From NCBI GenBank assembly GCA_029567325.1, contig JAKQLF010000179.1, positions 1 to 64,000 of the forward strand: a stretch of DNA of 64,000 bases, given 5' to 3'. Both the position numbers and the translations under genes were made by a program. Origin of the DNA: Bacteroidota bacterium. GTDB taxonomy: Bacteria; Bacteroidota; Bacteroidia; Chitinophagales; Saprospiraceae. Shown one piece after another: positions 42,549 through 52,251 of the stretch; position 1 is the stretch's first letter; each line of letters opens with the position of its first letter. The notes under the pieces are model-generated. The model had not been told where the DNA came from. It saw only the letters and a program-made list of their open reading frames with translations, and made no database searches.

Positions 42549-43650
42549 AAGGAAGATTTACGGCGATCAATACCTTTTTCACAATTCCTCGCCACGACAA
42601 AGTTTGGCTTGCATGATCTCTCAATTCATTGCTGATTGTTGATATATTTGGCAATACATCAGACTTATACCATTCTATTATTTGAGTCACGTTCACTTCC
42701 TTTTGGTCTATTAAATAGGCGCCATTTATTCTTTGAAAAGCATGATCGGGAACATTGTAAATAAATGGCAAACCACGAGCTGCATAATTGCGGTGTTTTA
42801 AATTAGCCGAATAAGCTAATTGTCTAGACACATGGTGTAAAGTGCCAATTCCAATATGAGCTTCTTCAAAAATATTATCTAATTCTACTCCGTATTTGGG
42901 AGGATAAAATGTTACCATTTCCTGGATGCCCAATTCATAAATTTTTGCTTTTAGATTAGATATTTCTGGCCCATATCCGACTAAAATTAAATTTACTTTA
43001 TATTCCTTATTATTTCGAACATTAGCCATTCCTCTCAATAAACTTTCAAAGCCTTGCCATTGCCAAAAGCTACCCACATAAATTAAATTAAATTGATTGC
43101 CCCTCATTGGGTGTACTTTTTTTTGAGGAATCTCCGTGATGTCTATACCGTTATCGAATGGGATTGTTTCAATACCAAATATTTCCTTTTCCGGGCCTAA
43201 GTGCAAAATCTTATCAGCCCATTGATGCATGCTCTTCCACTGTTTTGAAATCACAAATTTTAATATCATTTTTTTGAAAAAGCTGAATTCATATAAAAAT
43301 GGAAAGTTGGGTACAGCCACCAAAATTTTCACGTTTGGAAACTTTATTTTTACATCTTTAAATGTAGAATATTGTAAAAATGATAAGGGCGAAAATCTCA
43401 AATAAATGACATCATATTTACTATCATTTAGTACCGAAATTACCCTGCTAAATACTGAATCAGCTGTTTGATAAAAACGTCTGTTTTCAATTAGTTTTCC
43501 ATTTAATAAAATGCCGTGGTTGTTATTGCACAAAATATCAACATCATATCCGTGAAATTTAAATGCTTGTGCAATGGCATGCTCCTTCTCGACAATTCCT
43601 TTACTTTGGGGAAAATCTACATTGAGCCTATGTATAAATAGCACTTTCAT
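42538..43650 (-). CDS. Glycosyltransferase, GT4/GT-B type
   Basis: 370 aa. N-terminal acceptor domain begins KVLFIHRLNVDFPQSKGIVEKEHAIAQAF, typical of GT-B enzymes. The donor domain includes FNLIYVGSFWQWQGFESLLRGM, VNLILVGYGPEISNLKAKIYELG, VTFYPPKYG and AHIGIGTLHHVSRQLAYSANLKHRNYAARGLPFIYN. It overlaps both neighbours by a few bases and must act with them. Sugar donor and acceptor are unknown. Confidence 0.85.
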   Translation of the reverse strand: MKVLFIHRLNVDFPQSKGIVEKEHAIAQAFKFHGYDVDILCNNNHGILLNGKLIENRRFYQTADSVFSRVISVLNDSKYDVIYLRFSPLSFLQYSTFKDVKIKFPNVKILVAVPNFPFLYEFSFFKKMILKFVISKQWKSMHQWADKILHLGPEKEIFGIETIPFDNGIDITEIPQKKVHPMRGNQFNLIYVGSFWQWQGFESLLRGMANVRNNKEYKVNLILVGYGPEISNLKAKIYELGIQEMVTFYPPKYGVELDNIFEEAHIGIGTLHHVSRQLAYSANLKHRNYAARGLPFIYNVPDHAFQRINGAYLIDQKEVNVTQIIEWYKSDVLPNISTISNELRDHASQTLSWRGIVKKVLIAVNLPYEN

Positions 43651-44966
43651 TTCCGCTTGATTTCTTTTAAATATTGACTCAAATCAATGCCATATAATTT
43701 ATAATCCGTCCAATAATGATTATGGATATTTATATTTAATTGAGTCCCGATTTTATTGGATTCAAAGAATTTAATTGCTTTTAAATAAAACAAAGATGAT
43801 TGCTTTCCAACTTCATATCTCTGCGCACTATCCATCCAAATCAATGGTTGCTCTTTTACAGTGCTTTTGGCTTTTAATTTCCAATTAAATAGAAAATAAT
43901 TAAACCCTGTGCCGCATCGAAAACCAACGTGCTCGTTATAGCCTAAACTGCTATCTTCTTGAATGCCATTTTGCTCCAAAATATCCAACGTTTTTTCGAA
44001 ATCAAAATGTAAATAATGTTGTCTACTTAGTTCAATTTTCTGTCTAATTAATTTTTCTAGAAATGATTTCTCCTTCAAAAATAATACAGGATCTTCTGCA
44101 GCCAGATAGGAAGGATGGAGGCCAATTTCATATCCCTTACTCAAAGCCTCTGATGCTAATTTTTGAATAAGTTCCTGTCTTTCATCCATTTTCTCCGGGT
44201 CGAAAACATGGTCACCTCCCACATGAAAATAAATCCGCTTTGCAATAGGAATGTCACCAGTTTCTAAAAAGGAAAAATCATGATAATCTTGCTGTTCTTT
44301 TGTAAATGCATGTTTAAATGCAGATTTAATTGAACTACCATATTTTACAAAAGACAGAAATTGTCTGAATTTATTTTGAAAACCTTTTTTACGAGATAAA
44401 TAATCAATGTCATGACTCAAACTCCAATTACTTTTTACGACACTTGAAGGATGACCCAAGGCAACTAAAATGGCATTGACCAATTCGTCGACAACAGGAG
44501 TGTGATGCAATTTGTGTTTGACTAAAATTTGATCTTTTTCAGGCATCATTTCCCATTGATTCCTCAAAGTCGGATCAAAATGAAATTCTTCGTATCTACT
44601 GATATGAAAAAAAATGGTTTCTAGCCAATCAAACGCAAACATTTTGCCATCAAAAAAGTCATTAATTCCACGATTTCCTCCTTCGATTGCAAATACATTT
44701 TTAGGTTTTGCATGGTAGGTATTGATAGAGAGTTCTCGATTATTTACTTTCAAAGAACCAAAGAATAAATTCTGTACAGGAATCTGGATGATCTCTTGAT
44801 CGTCTAATCTTGTTGATTGCGCATAACTAAGGTCGGCTTTATTCCTATCCTCAGTAATGTCAAAAAATAACCTGCCACCATTGATGGGGTGATTATTTAT
44901 AAAATCCAAAACATAAGAACAATACAGATTGTGTTTCTCCTTTTCTATCCAGATCTTTGCCACCAT
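43647..44966 (-). CDS. Polysaccharide deacetylase-like protein
   Basis: 439 aa, no signal peptide. The NodB-like fold is seen in the second half: WSLSHDIDYLSRK (catalytic-type Asp pair), FHVGGDHVFDPEKMDERQELIQKLASEALSKGYEIGLHPSY (with the metal-type HPS), and HVGFRCGTGFNYFLFNW. The N-terminal ~180 residues form a separate domain found with this family. Such proteins sit in O-antigen or capsule gene clusters. It starts two bases after the upstream GNAT-like gene and overlaps the glycosyltransferase gene by four. Confidence 0.78.
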   Translation of the reverse strand: MVAKIWIEKEKHNLYCSYVLDFINNHPINGGRLFFDITEDRNKADLSYAQSTRLDDQEIIQIPVQNLFFGSLKVNNRELSINTYHAKPKNVFAIEGGNRGINDFFDGKMFAFDWLETIFFHISRYEEFHFDPTLRNQWEMMPEKDQILVKHKLHHTPVVDELVNAILVALGHPSSVVKSNWSLSHDIDYLSRKKGFQNKFRQFLSFVKYGSSIKSAFKHAFTKEQQDYHDFSFLETGDIPIAKRIYFHVGGDHVFDPEKMDERQELIQKLASEALSKGYEIGLHPSYLAAEDPVLFLKEKSFLEKLIRQKIELSRQHYLHFDFEKTLDILEQNGIQEDSSLGYNEHVGFRCGTGFNYFLFNWKLKAKSTVKEQPLIWMDSAQRYEVGKQSSLFYLKAIKFFESNKIGTQLNINIHNHYWTDYKLYGIDLSQYLKEIKRK

Positions 44967-44968
44967 TT

Positions 44969-45925
44969 CTATAACTTACCCATGATTCTGAATCCCAAAT
45001 CCAACAATTTATTAGACGCTTTAGATATCTGAAAATAAGGAGTTTGTACCCCACCAAAAGACCTAAAAAAATGTTCAACTTGTTTTAGATCGCTTCCTTC
45101 GAAATCAAAGCCCAAATTTCGTTTCACACTTTCTTGAATAGCATGCCAAATCAAATAACTTATGACACCTCTTGGGGCATTTTCACGTTTTCCAGAAGCA
45201 ATGTAATAGGTATACGTTTCATCGCTAACCACAAAAATGCCCGCCACAGCAACTGTTTCCACGCTTGCAAACCACAAGTTTGCAGATTGTGTTTCTGACA
45301 TATTAAGTAGGTGATAAATACGCTTCAAATAATCACCATTGTATATCATTTTTACTCCTTGGCTATCAAAACTTATTTTGTTTATCTGGTGGAATAATTC
45401 AAAATCCTGGCCTTCATTGACGCTCACTTGTGATTGTGCAAATAGAATATCATTGCGAGTTTTGGCATCAAAAGCTTCCCAAATTTCTGCTAGTGAAGAG
45501 CCCTTATGTATTCTGTAAGTGTACCGAATTTTTTGCCCATATCCCGACCAAATAAATGGTTGGCAATCTGTGAAATCGGGATGCATGGCTACATTGAAAT
45601 AATGGACTTTTGGCATTTGATTTATCAGGTCTTGTGTGCACGTCTTTTTAAAAGCATACAACGACAATCTCTTTTCCAAATTTTTTGGCGGAAAATATAA
45701 AATACCACCGTAAGGTGTCAACTTCGGTAAAATGATTGCTGAAATACCCATCTTCGACCGCTGAAAAATGGGCATAAATGCTCGAATAAGTCCGTTATTA
45801 TCCAAACTCAAAAGTACGTCCCAACCGCTTTCACCACAGACTGCATCTAACCACAAGGCTTGGTAAAATAATGGGATCTCTTTATCTTTGAGAAATTCTT
45901 TTAATAACTGCTTTTTATCCGTCAC
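44969..45925 (-). CDS. FemAB/GNAT-like acyltransferase
   Basis: 318 aa. The N-terminal half starts PLFYQALWLDAVCGESGWDVLLSLDNNGLIRAFMPIF, the C-terminal half has ANLWFASVETVAVAGIFVVSDETYTYYIASGKRENAPRGVISYLIWHAI and GFDFEGSD. This is the tandem GNAT (FemAB-like) pattern of acyl or aminoacyl transfer to sugars or peptidoglycan. First gene of the polysaccharide cluster 41487-45925. Confidence 0.78.
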   Translation of the reverse strand: MTDKKQLLKEFLKDKEIPLFYQALWLDAVCGESGWDVLLSLDNNGLIRAFMPIFQRSKMGISAIILPKLTPYGGILYFPPKNLEKRLSLYAFKKTCTQDLINQMPKVHYFNVAMHPDFTDCQPFIWSGYGQKIRYTYRIHKGSSLAEIWEAFDAKTRNDILFAQSQVSVNEGQDFELFHQINKISFDSQGVKMIYNGDYLKRIYHLLNMSETQSANLWFASVETVAVAGIFVVSDETYTYYIASGKRENAPRGVISYLIWHAIQESVKRNLGFDFEGSDLKQVEHFFRSFGGVQTPYFQISKASNKLLDLGFRIMGKL

Positions 45926-46064
45926 TTTTTCTTTTCACAAATAGCTAAGGTAATTGATTTCTTTTGTTTTAAATACACAAATGAGCTCCAAATTCACCTT
46001 ATCCGATTTGGAAACGAAATGGATGAGATGATTTTAAGTTTAAACATTTACAGGATTATTCTAT

Positions 46065-46946
46065 ATGGATATTAGAACGAAAGGTATCATAGCCACTGTT
46101 TTTGCAGCAGTTTTTTTCAGTACAGCTGGTCTTGTTATAAAAATATTACCCCAGTCCGCATTTTCGATTCTGTTTTTCAGGAGTTTATTTTGCTTTCTGC
46201 TATTCCTCATGATTTTCAGAAAAAAAGCATTAAAAGTCAATAAGTTATCACTGATTGGTGCAGGTTTATTTTACGTCCCGCTCGTCATATGTTTTGTTTT
46301 AGCCACCAAATTGACCACAGCTGCCAACGCCATATTTTTACAATACGCTGCACCTGCATTTGTCTTATTGTTAGAACCAAAGCTCCTCAAAATAAAACTC
46401 AAAGGCATCAACATATTTACTGTTGTGGTGTGTTTGAGTGGCATGACATTATTTTTCATTGATCAACTAGAAAAACCAGATAATTGGTGGGGCATTATCC
46501 TCGCAGTCGCATCTGCTTTTGCGCTTGCTGGTTTGATCATAGTACAAAAAATGAATCACTCAGACTATCTCATTCCTACCATTACTTATGGAAATTTATT
46601 TGTCGTTTTAATCATGTTTCCAATCGTTGTACAAGAAACCCCACCCAATTACCTCCAACTTTCTTATATGGCTTTTTTGGGTTTTGTACAATTGGGAGTC
46701 GGTTACCTCTTCTTTACCTATGGACAAAAACACATTTCAGCTATCGAAAGTGCGCTGATAGCCATGTTGGAACCCATTCTCAATCCGATGTGGGTAATGA
46801 TTGGTTACGGCGAAAAACCTGGTGGTTGGGCTATTTTGGGGGGACTCATCATCATATTGGCCTTGGTTTTTAGAATGGTTTTCATCTCAGTAACAAACAA
46901 AAAAGTAACCAAGATAGCGCCTTCTAAAGATGAGTTACTTATTTAA
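46065..46946 (+). CDS. DMT-family transporter (EamA)
   Basis: 293 aa, ten hydrophobic helices in two five-helix repeats. The N-terminal repeat has TVFAAVFFSTAGLVIKILPQ and RSLFCFLLFLMI, the second GIILAVASAFALAGLIIVQKM; the end of each carries the conserved last helix (NAIFLQYAAPAFVLLLEP, ESALIAMLEPILNPMWVMI). Exports or imports small metabolites; substrate unknown. Divergent from the polysaccharide cluster. Confidence 0.88.
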   Translation: MDIRTKGIIATVFAAVFFSTAGLVIKILPQSAFSILFFRSLFCFLLFLMIFRKKALKVNKLSLIGAGLFYVPLVICFVLATKLTTAANAIFLQYAAPAFVLLLEPKLLKIKLKGINIFTVVVCLSGMTLFFIDQLEKPDNWWGIILAVASAFALAGLIIVQKMNHSDYLIPTITYGNLFVVLIMFPIVVQETPPNYLQLSYMAFLGFVQLGVGYLFFTYGQKHISAIESALIAMLEPILNPMWVMIGYGEKPGGWAILGGLIIILALVFRMVFISVTNKKVTKIAPSKDELLI

Positions 46947-46990
46947 AGGCTAGTTCTGTTGTTAATCTTTTTCAAATTATCTTGCAGATA

Positions 46991-47022
46991 TTGATAAGTA
47001 CGAAATCATTCGTTTAATTTTG
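46991..47022 (+). promoter_or_regulatory. Promoter of the moxR-bat operon
   Basis: TTG (46991-46993), 21 bases, TAATTTTG (47015-47022): a full Bacteroidota-type promoter 28 bases before the moxR ATG at 47050. Confidence 0.65.
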
Positions 47023-47049
47023 CGTTCTTCATAAAAAATCTTGAAAAAT

Positions 47050-48036
47050 ATGCAAAACAGCTTGGACATTGAAATGATCGGACAGCAAGTAAAGCTAGAC
47101 AATGCTTTCCTTACAAGAATCAAAGCAGAATGCGGTAAGGTCATCGTTGGTCAAGAAGACATGATCGAAAAACTATTGATAGGATTGTTGACCAAAGGTC
47201 ATATTCTTTTGGAAGGTCTACCAGGTTTGGCAAAGACCTTGAGTATTAAAACATTGGCTTCAACTGTTGGTGGTAAATTCAGCAGAATACAATTTACTCC
47301 AGACTTACTTCCAGCCGACATCATTGGTACCATGATTTATAACCCAGGAACCAACGAATTCAGCGTAAGAAAAGGACCGGTATTTGCCAACTTTATCCTT
47401 GCGGATGAAATCAACAGAGCACCAGCCAAGGTTCAAAGTGCACTTTTGGAATCCATGCAAGAAAAACAAGTCACCATCGGCAAAGAAAGTTTCAAACTCG
47501 AAGAACCATTTTTGGTTTTGGCTACTCAAAACCCCATAGAGCAAGAAGGAACTTACCCCCTTCCAGAGGCTCAACTAGATAGATTTATGTTGAAGGTAAA
47601 AATTGACTATCCTAGAAAGGAGGAAGAAAGACAAATCATGCGCCAAAACCTCGGTGGTCAAGATGCCTCTGTAATCAATCATGTTGCTTCCATGGAAGAG
47701 ATTCTTAGAGCTAGAAAAACAGTTTCACAAATTTACATGGATGAGAAAATCGAGACTTATATCTTGGATTTGGTAAACGCAACTAGGGGAGAAAATAAAG
47801 AAGTCAGTATGTTGATCAATTTTGGCGCTTCTCCAAGAGCTTCTATCAATTTGGCATTGGCAGCAAGAGCTCTTGCATTCATCAGAGGTCGTGGTTACGT
47901 GACACCAGATGATGTAAGATCTATCGCCAAAGATGTACTCCGCCACAGAATGGGCTTGAGTTATGAAGCAGAAGCAGAAAATATTTCACAAGACGATATT
48001 GTTGACAAAATCCTCCAAGCTGTTGTCGTTCCATAA
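47050..48036 (+). CDS. MoxR-family AAA+ ATPase
   Basis: 328 aa from the ATG at 47050 (a TTG three codons earlier is possible). Walker A is LEGLPGLAKTLSIK, Walker B FILADEINRAPAKVQSALLESMQEKQVTI, sensor 1 VLATQNPIEQEGTYPLPEAQLDRFM. The lid has GASPRASINLALAARALAFIRGR. MoxR ATPases act as chaperones for VWA-domain proteins, here most likely DUF58 and the Bat proteins downstream. First gene of a long same-strand series to 56403. Confidence 0.94.
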   Translation: MQNSLDIEMIGQQVKLDNAFLTRIKAECGKVIVGQEDMIEKLLIGLLTKGHILLEGLPGLAKTLSIKTLASTVGGKFSRIQFTPDLLPADIIGTMIYNPGTNEFSVRKGPVFANFILADEINRAPAKVQSALLESMQEKQVTIGKESFKLEEPFLVLATQNPIEQEGTYPLPEAQLDRFMLKVKIDYPRKEEERQIMRQNLGGQDASVINHVASMEEILRARKTVSQIYMDEKIETYILDLVNATRGENKEVSMLINFGASPRASINLALAARALAFIRGRGYVTPDDVRSIAKDVLRHRMGLSYEAEAENISQDDIVDKILQAVVVP

Positions 48037-48048
48037 AGTCAAAAAAGT

Positions 48049-49356
48049 ATGCGGTTTCCAACCATATTTCTATTTGCCTTATTTATTATTAGTTCAGCAG
48101 ATGCCCAAGACATTCCGCTAAGGGAGGATTTTGTAAAAGCTTTTCCTTTATTCTCAACAAATACTAGCTGGGCAAAGCTTTACCATGGCTATCTGGATGG
48201 TGATACAGAAGTAGAAATGTACTTGGCTAAAGACCAAAAAGAATACAAAGGTTTATATCGATATATTTCTTCTGGACTTACTTTTCATTTGGAAGGCTCA
48301 TATGACCAAGATGGTTTACTTTACCTCAAGGAAATAGATTCGCTTTTCAGGGTTACCGGATATTTGGTAGGTGATTTTGAAAAAGACAAATTTGAAGGCG
48401 AATGGCGTGACTATGCACAAATTCATAGCCTCCCAATCAATATCTCAGAACAAAAAGACACTTCTTATGAGCGAAATTCAAGCAATTGGTACATGTACCT
48501 TTCAGGAATTCGGTATCCGGAAATAAGATTTTTAGTTGAAAAAAAACATGAAATGGTCACTGCATTTTTTCATTTTGGCGGTGATCTATTGGAAGCAAGT
48601 TTGAGTTTGATTCCAGGTAGAAAAAATTTATACTCTGGTACTTACTCCAATGCAAATGATGAAACTAAAGAAATTTTCCTCTCTCTCAATCCTGAACTAG
48701 CTTATTTTGAAACGACTGATTCATTGGATAGAAAAGTAAGTTTCAGGCTCAACAGCGAATCCATCTTGCCTTTATCGACTAAAGATTTTACAGTTTACAC
48801 AACGCGGATGACCGCCATAACGCCTTTCATCCAAACTGAGAATTTTGATCTTTGGTTAGATACCAAGATAACAGATTGGTGGCAAGATCAACTCACGAGG
48901 GCACAAGCTTTCAATACACATATGGAGGACTTCAGCCACAGCGAAAGATTTATCAAAGGCGCCAATATTGATGTGATCATGGATCTAGTTACAGAAAGTT
49001 TGATCAGCGGGCGTTTTATTTTACAATCCTCTTTTACAGATACCATTCATGAAATACCCTTTATTTATCATATTAGTAAGGATAAAGAAGTTACTTTGAC
49101 AGAATTATATCCAAAAAAGACTGATATTGAATTGATCATTCAAAACATAATAACAGGAAGAATCGTATACCAAAAGATACCAAATGAAGAGGTTTCTAAG
49201 CCTTACGTCTTTCCTACACTTTCTCATTTTGGCCTTTCTATCAGAACTGCTTTCGACCCCATTGACGGACAAGATCTGATGATCATAAATAGTCAAGATG
49301 TTTTACCCATGATGAATAAATCCAACATTATTAAAAAATCAGGCATATGGCAATGA
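48049..49356 (+). CDS. Secreted unknown protein inside the Bat operon
   Basis: 435 aa. A signal peptide (FPTIFLFALFIISSADAQ) is followed by an all-beta protein with no motif I recognise (for example WAKLYHGYLDGDTEVEMYLAKDQKEYKGLYRY, which looks like a barrel or lipocalin-like strand set). It lies between moxR and DUF58, where most Bacteroidota have no gene, and its end overlaps the DUF58 gene by ten bases. Function unknown. Confidence 0.7.
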   Translation: MRFPTIFLFALFIISSADAQDIPLREDFVKAFPLFSTNTSWAKLYHGYLDGDTEVEMYLAKDQKEYKGLYRYISSGLTFHLEGSYDQDGLLYLKEIDSLFRVTGYLVGDFEKDKFEGEWRDYAQIHSLPINISEQKDTSYERNSSNWYMYLSGIRYPEIRFLVEKKHEMVTAFFHFGGDLLEASLSLIPGRKNLYSGTYSNANDETKEIFLSLNPELAYFETTDSLDRKVSFRLNSESILPLSTKDFTVYTTRMTAITPFIQTENFDLWLDTKITDWWQDQLTRAQAFNTHMEDFSHSERFIKGANIDVIMDLVTESLISGRFILQSSFTDTIHEIPFIYHISKDKEVTLTELYPKKTDIELIIQNIITGRIVYQKIPNEEVSKPYVFPTLSHFGLSIRTAFDPIDGQDLMIINSQDVLPMMNKSNIIKKSGIWQ

Positions 49357-50216
49357 CAACCGCTGATATAGTCAGGAAAGTACGCAGGATTGAAATCAAA
49401 TCAAGAAAACTCTCCGACCATCTTTTTTCAGGAGAATACCATTCGGCATTCAAAGGTCGGGGTATGTCTTTTAGTGAAGTGAGAGAATACTCATATGGAG
49501 ACGATGTGAGAAATATCGACTGGAATGTCACTGCAAGAGCTGGTACGCCCTACATCAAAACTTTTGAAGAAGAGCGCGAACTCACTGTGATGTTACTCAT
49601 TGATGTAAGCCACTCCCTCAACTTTGGAAGCAGCGAGACTTTTAAAAAAGATTTACTCATAGAAATTGCTGCCGTCATCGCTTTTTCTGCCAATGACAAT
49701 AAAGATAAAATCGGTGCCATTTTATTTTCTGATAAAATTGAAATGTATATTCCCCCTCAAAAAGGTAGAAAAAATGTTCTGAAATTTATCAGAGAAATGT
49801 TGGTTATAGATCCACAAAGTAAGGAGACCAACCTCAATCTTGCATTAGATTATTTCAATAAAGTACAGAAAAAGAAGTGTATTACTTTTATTCTCTCAGA
49901 TTTTAAATCCCCGGATTTTTCAAGACCTCTCAACATCAGTGGTAAAAAGCATGACGTCATAGGTATCAAAATCGGAGACAAAACAGAAAAATCAGTGCCA
50001 AATATTGGGTTTATCAATGTAACAGATCCTGAATCTGGCTTGATGAAAATAATGGATACCAATTCACTGGAATTCAGAAGATTATACGAAAAACAATTTG
50101 AAATGCATGAGGCTCAAACCAAAGATTTATTTAAAAAATCAGGAGCTGAGTTTGTTTCCTTAATGACAGAAGATGACTTTGTCAAACCTTTGATCAACCT
50201 GTTTAAGAAGAGATAA
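49347..50216 (+). CDS. DUF58 protein (VWA-like)
   Basis: 289 aa. Contains the DUF58 core: FSGEYHSAFKGRGMSFSEVREYSYGDDVRNIDWNVTARAGTPYIKTFEEERELTVMLLIDVSHSLNFGS, with a MIDAS-like DVSHS. The remaining half is VWA-like (KDKIGAILFSDKIEMYIPPQKG, ITFILSDFKSPDF). Usually found between moxR and the Bat genes; probably a MoxR client. Its ATG overlaps the upstream gene by ten bases. Confidence 0.9.
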   Translation: MAMTTADIVRKVRRIEIKSRKLSDHLFSGEYHSAFKGRGMSFSEVREYSYGDDVRNIDWNVTARAGTPYIKTFEEERELTVMLLIDVSHSLNFGSSETFKKDLLIEIAAVIAFSANDNKDKIGAILFSDKIEMYIPPQKGRKNVLKFIREMLVIDPQSKETNLNLALDYFNKVQKKKCITFILSDFKSPDFSRPLNISGKKHDVIGIKIGDKTEKSVPNIGFINVTDPESGLMKIMDTNSLEFRRLYEKQFEMHEAQTKDLFKKSGAEFVSLMTEDDFVKPLINLFKKR

Positions 50217-50217
50217 T

Positions 50218-51240
50218 ATGGCAAATAAAAGGGGATACTATAAAATCTGTTACATCTTTTCATTATTACTGATTGGTCTAGGCAGTTATGGTCAATCGGT
50301 GAGTATTGCTACTCCACAAAAAGATAGCATCTTATTTGGTGAGAGTACTGTAGTGAGTTTTGCAATCAATCAAATACCTACTGCGTGTAAAGCTGTGATC
50401 ATTGATTTGGGTAAAATCAAAAACTTACTTTACGATCAAGATACCATTATGTTTGAAAAATATGCAGATGTGATGGTAGATATTCCAGATCCCGATATCG
50501 CAAATTACTACGATGAAGGGGCTAAAAAATTGACTATACCCATTCAAGCTTTTTCAGCGACTGAAAATCAAGCAATAAACCTAGCTGTTAAATTTTTGAG
50601 TTATGGATCATTTGCGATTCCACCAGCCTTATTACAAGATGAACAGGGAATAATACAAGCCAATTACACACCAGGAAAAATCATGGTAAGGCTTCAAAAT
50701 GAAGTGATTTCAGATACTTCCTTGACAATCAGTGACATCAAACCTATTGCAGAAGTAAAACCATCCATTTGGTCATGGCTCAAGTATGTAATATTGGTTT
50801 TAGTGCTTTTACTTTTGGCATATTATGTTTATAAAAAGTATCTCAAGTCCAGAAAAGAGGCTGTCAGTATTGAACCAGTACAGGAAGAATTGAGTCTGGC
50901 TCCCCACATTGAAGCATTGGAAGAATTATATAAATTGAAAGCAAATCAATCTTGGAGGAGTGGTGATGCAAAAGAATTTCAAACAGATCTTACCTTCATC
51001 ATCAAAAGATATTTGGAGCGTAAATTTGAATTCGGTGCACTAGAAATGACTTCCGACGAGGTGGTTGCGGAGCTCAAAAGGAAAAAAATCACCGCTACCA
51101 CATGGACTTTGGTTATTGATGATGTCCTCCATATCGCTGATTTAGTAAAGTTTGCCAAGGCCCAACCCGAAGACAATATTCATGAAGAATTTGTGGATAA
51201 GGCCATTGATTTTGTTGAAGCGACAAAAAATAGCAAATGA
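50218..51240 (+). CDS. Exported membrane protein of the Bat operon
   Basis: 340 aa. Signal peptide (YKICYIFSLLLIGLGSYGQ), a ~150-residue beta-rich periplasmic domain, one membrane helix at about 180-203 (WLKYVILVLVLLLLAYYVYKKYL) and a cytoplasmic helical tail (LEELYKLKANQSWRSGDAKEFQTDLTFIIKRYLERKF). The layout is that of the BatD/DUF4381-related proteins between DUF58 and BatA. It overlaps batA by four bases. Confidence 0.75.
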   Translation: MANKRGYYKICYIFSLLLIGLGSYGQSVSIATPQKDSILFGESTVVSFAINQIPTACKAVIIDLGKIKNLLYDQDTIMFEKYADVMVDIPDPDIANYYDEGAKKLTIPIQAFSATENQAINLAVKFLSYGSFAIPPALLQDEQGIIQANYTPGKIMVRLQNEVISDTSLTISDIKPIAEVKPSIWSWLKYVILVLVLLLLAYYVYKKYLKSRKEAVSIEPVQEELSLAPHIEALEELYKLKANQSWRSGDAKEFQTDLTFIIKRYLERKFEFGALEMTSDEVVAELKRKKITATTWTLVIDDVLHIADLVKFAKAQPEDNIHEEFVDKAIDFVEATKNSK

Positions 51241-52250
51241 TGGCAAGCTTACTTTTTAACATCAGCTTTTTCAACCCATGGTTGCTGGCACTCGTGCCCA
51301 TACTAATTTGGGCTTGGTATAAATATATTTTTAAACAAGATCAATCTATCACCAAAGAGGTTTTGTGCTGGAATGCACCTGAAGTCCAAAAGGCAGAATC
51401 GCTGAAAGAACGTGTATTTCCATTTTTGAAATGGTTGCCGCTGATTGGCTTCATCAGCTTGGCGTTGGCAATGGCTCGACCCATAAAACTTTATCAAGAA
51501 GAGAAAATTAAGGCCGATGGCATTGACATTGTTTTGGCCATGGATTTAAGTAGCAGTATGCTTTCGCGCGATTTTGAACCGGATCGATTGTCGGTTGCCA
51601 AAGAAATGGCAAGGGATTTTGTAAGCAAGCGGATATATGACCGCATTGGTTTGGTTGTGTTTGCTGGTGAAAGTTTTACTCAATGTCCCGTCACGACCAA
51701 TCATGAAATCGTAAAAGGTTTTTTATCAACCCTTCAGACGGGTGTATTAGAAGATGGAACCGCAATAGGAATGGGTCTGGCTACAGCTTCCAATAGACTC
51801 AAGGATAGCAAATCAGCATCCAAAATCATCATTCTCATGACAGATGGGGTAAATAATGCAGGATATATTGACCCGACTACTGCAATAGATATGGCTAAAT
51901 CAATGGGACTTAAAGTATATACCATCGGTATTGGAAGTACCGGAGTGGCCATAAGTCCGGTGTCAAAAGATGCTTATGGCGATTATATTTTTGGACCAAC
52001 TCAAGTAGATATTGATGAAGAACTGCTCAACAAGATTGCTTCAGAAACCAACGGTAAATATTACAGAGCAAAAAACAGAGAAGAATTGGGAGCCATTTAT
52101 AATGAAATTGATCGCTTGGAAAAAACAGAGATTGAAGTGAATGTTTTCAGACGTCAGTCAGAATTTTTCAGACCATTTGTCATCTTTGGGATATCACTTT
52201 TGTTGGCTTATTTCTTGTTATTATTTGTCTGGATCAAAAAATATCTATAA
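51237..52250 (+). CDS. batA: BatA, VWA-domain membrane protein
   Basis: 337 aa. Two N-terminal membrane helices (FFNPWLLALVPILIWAW, PFLKWLPLIGFISLALAMARP) precede a VWA domain: MIDAS motif LAMDLSSSML (DxSxS), then TDGVNNAG. A last helix at about 310-333 (FVIFGISLLLAYFLLLFVW) anchors the C-terminus. BatA belongs to the Bacteroides aerotolerance locus. batB follows after one base. Confidence 0.9.
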   Translation: MMASLLFNISFFNPWLLALVPILIWAWYKYIFKQDQSITKEVLCWNAPEVQKAESLKERVFPFLKWLPLIGFISLALAMARPIKLYQEEKIKADGIDIVLAMDLSSSMLSRDFEPDRLSVAKEMARDFVSKRIYDRIGLVVFAGESFTQCPVTTNHEIVKGFLSTLQTGVLEDGTAIGMGLATASNRLKDSKSASKIIILMTDGVNNAGYIDPTTAIDMAKSMGLKVYTIGIGSTGVAISPVSKDAYGDYIFGPTQVDIDEELLNKIASETNGKYYRAKNREELGAIYNEIDRLEKTEIEVNVFRRQSEFFRPFVIFGISLLLAYFLLLFVWIKKYL

Positions 52251-52251
52251 G

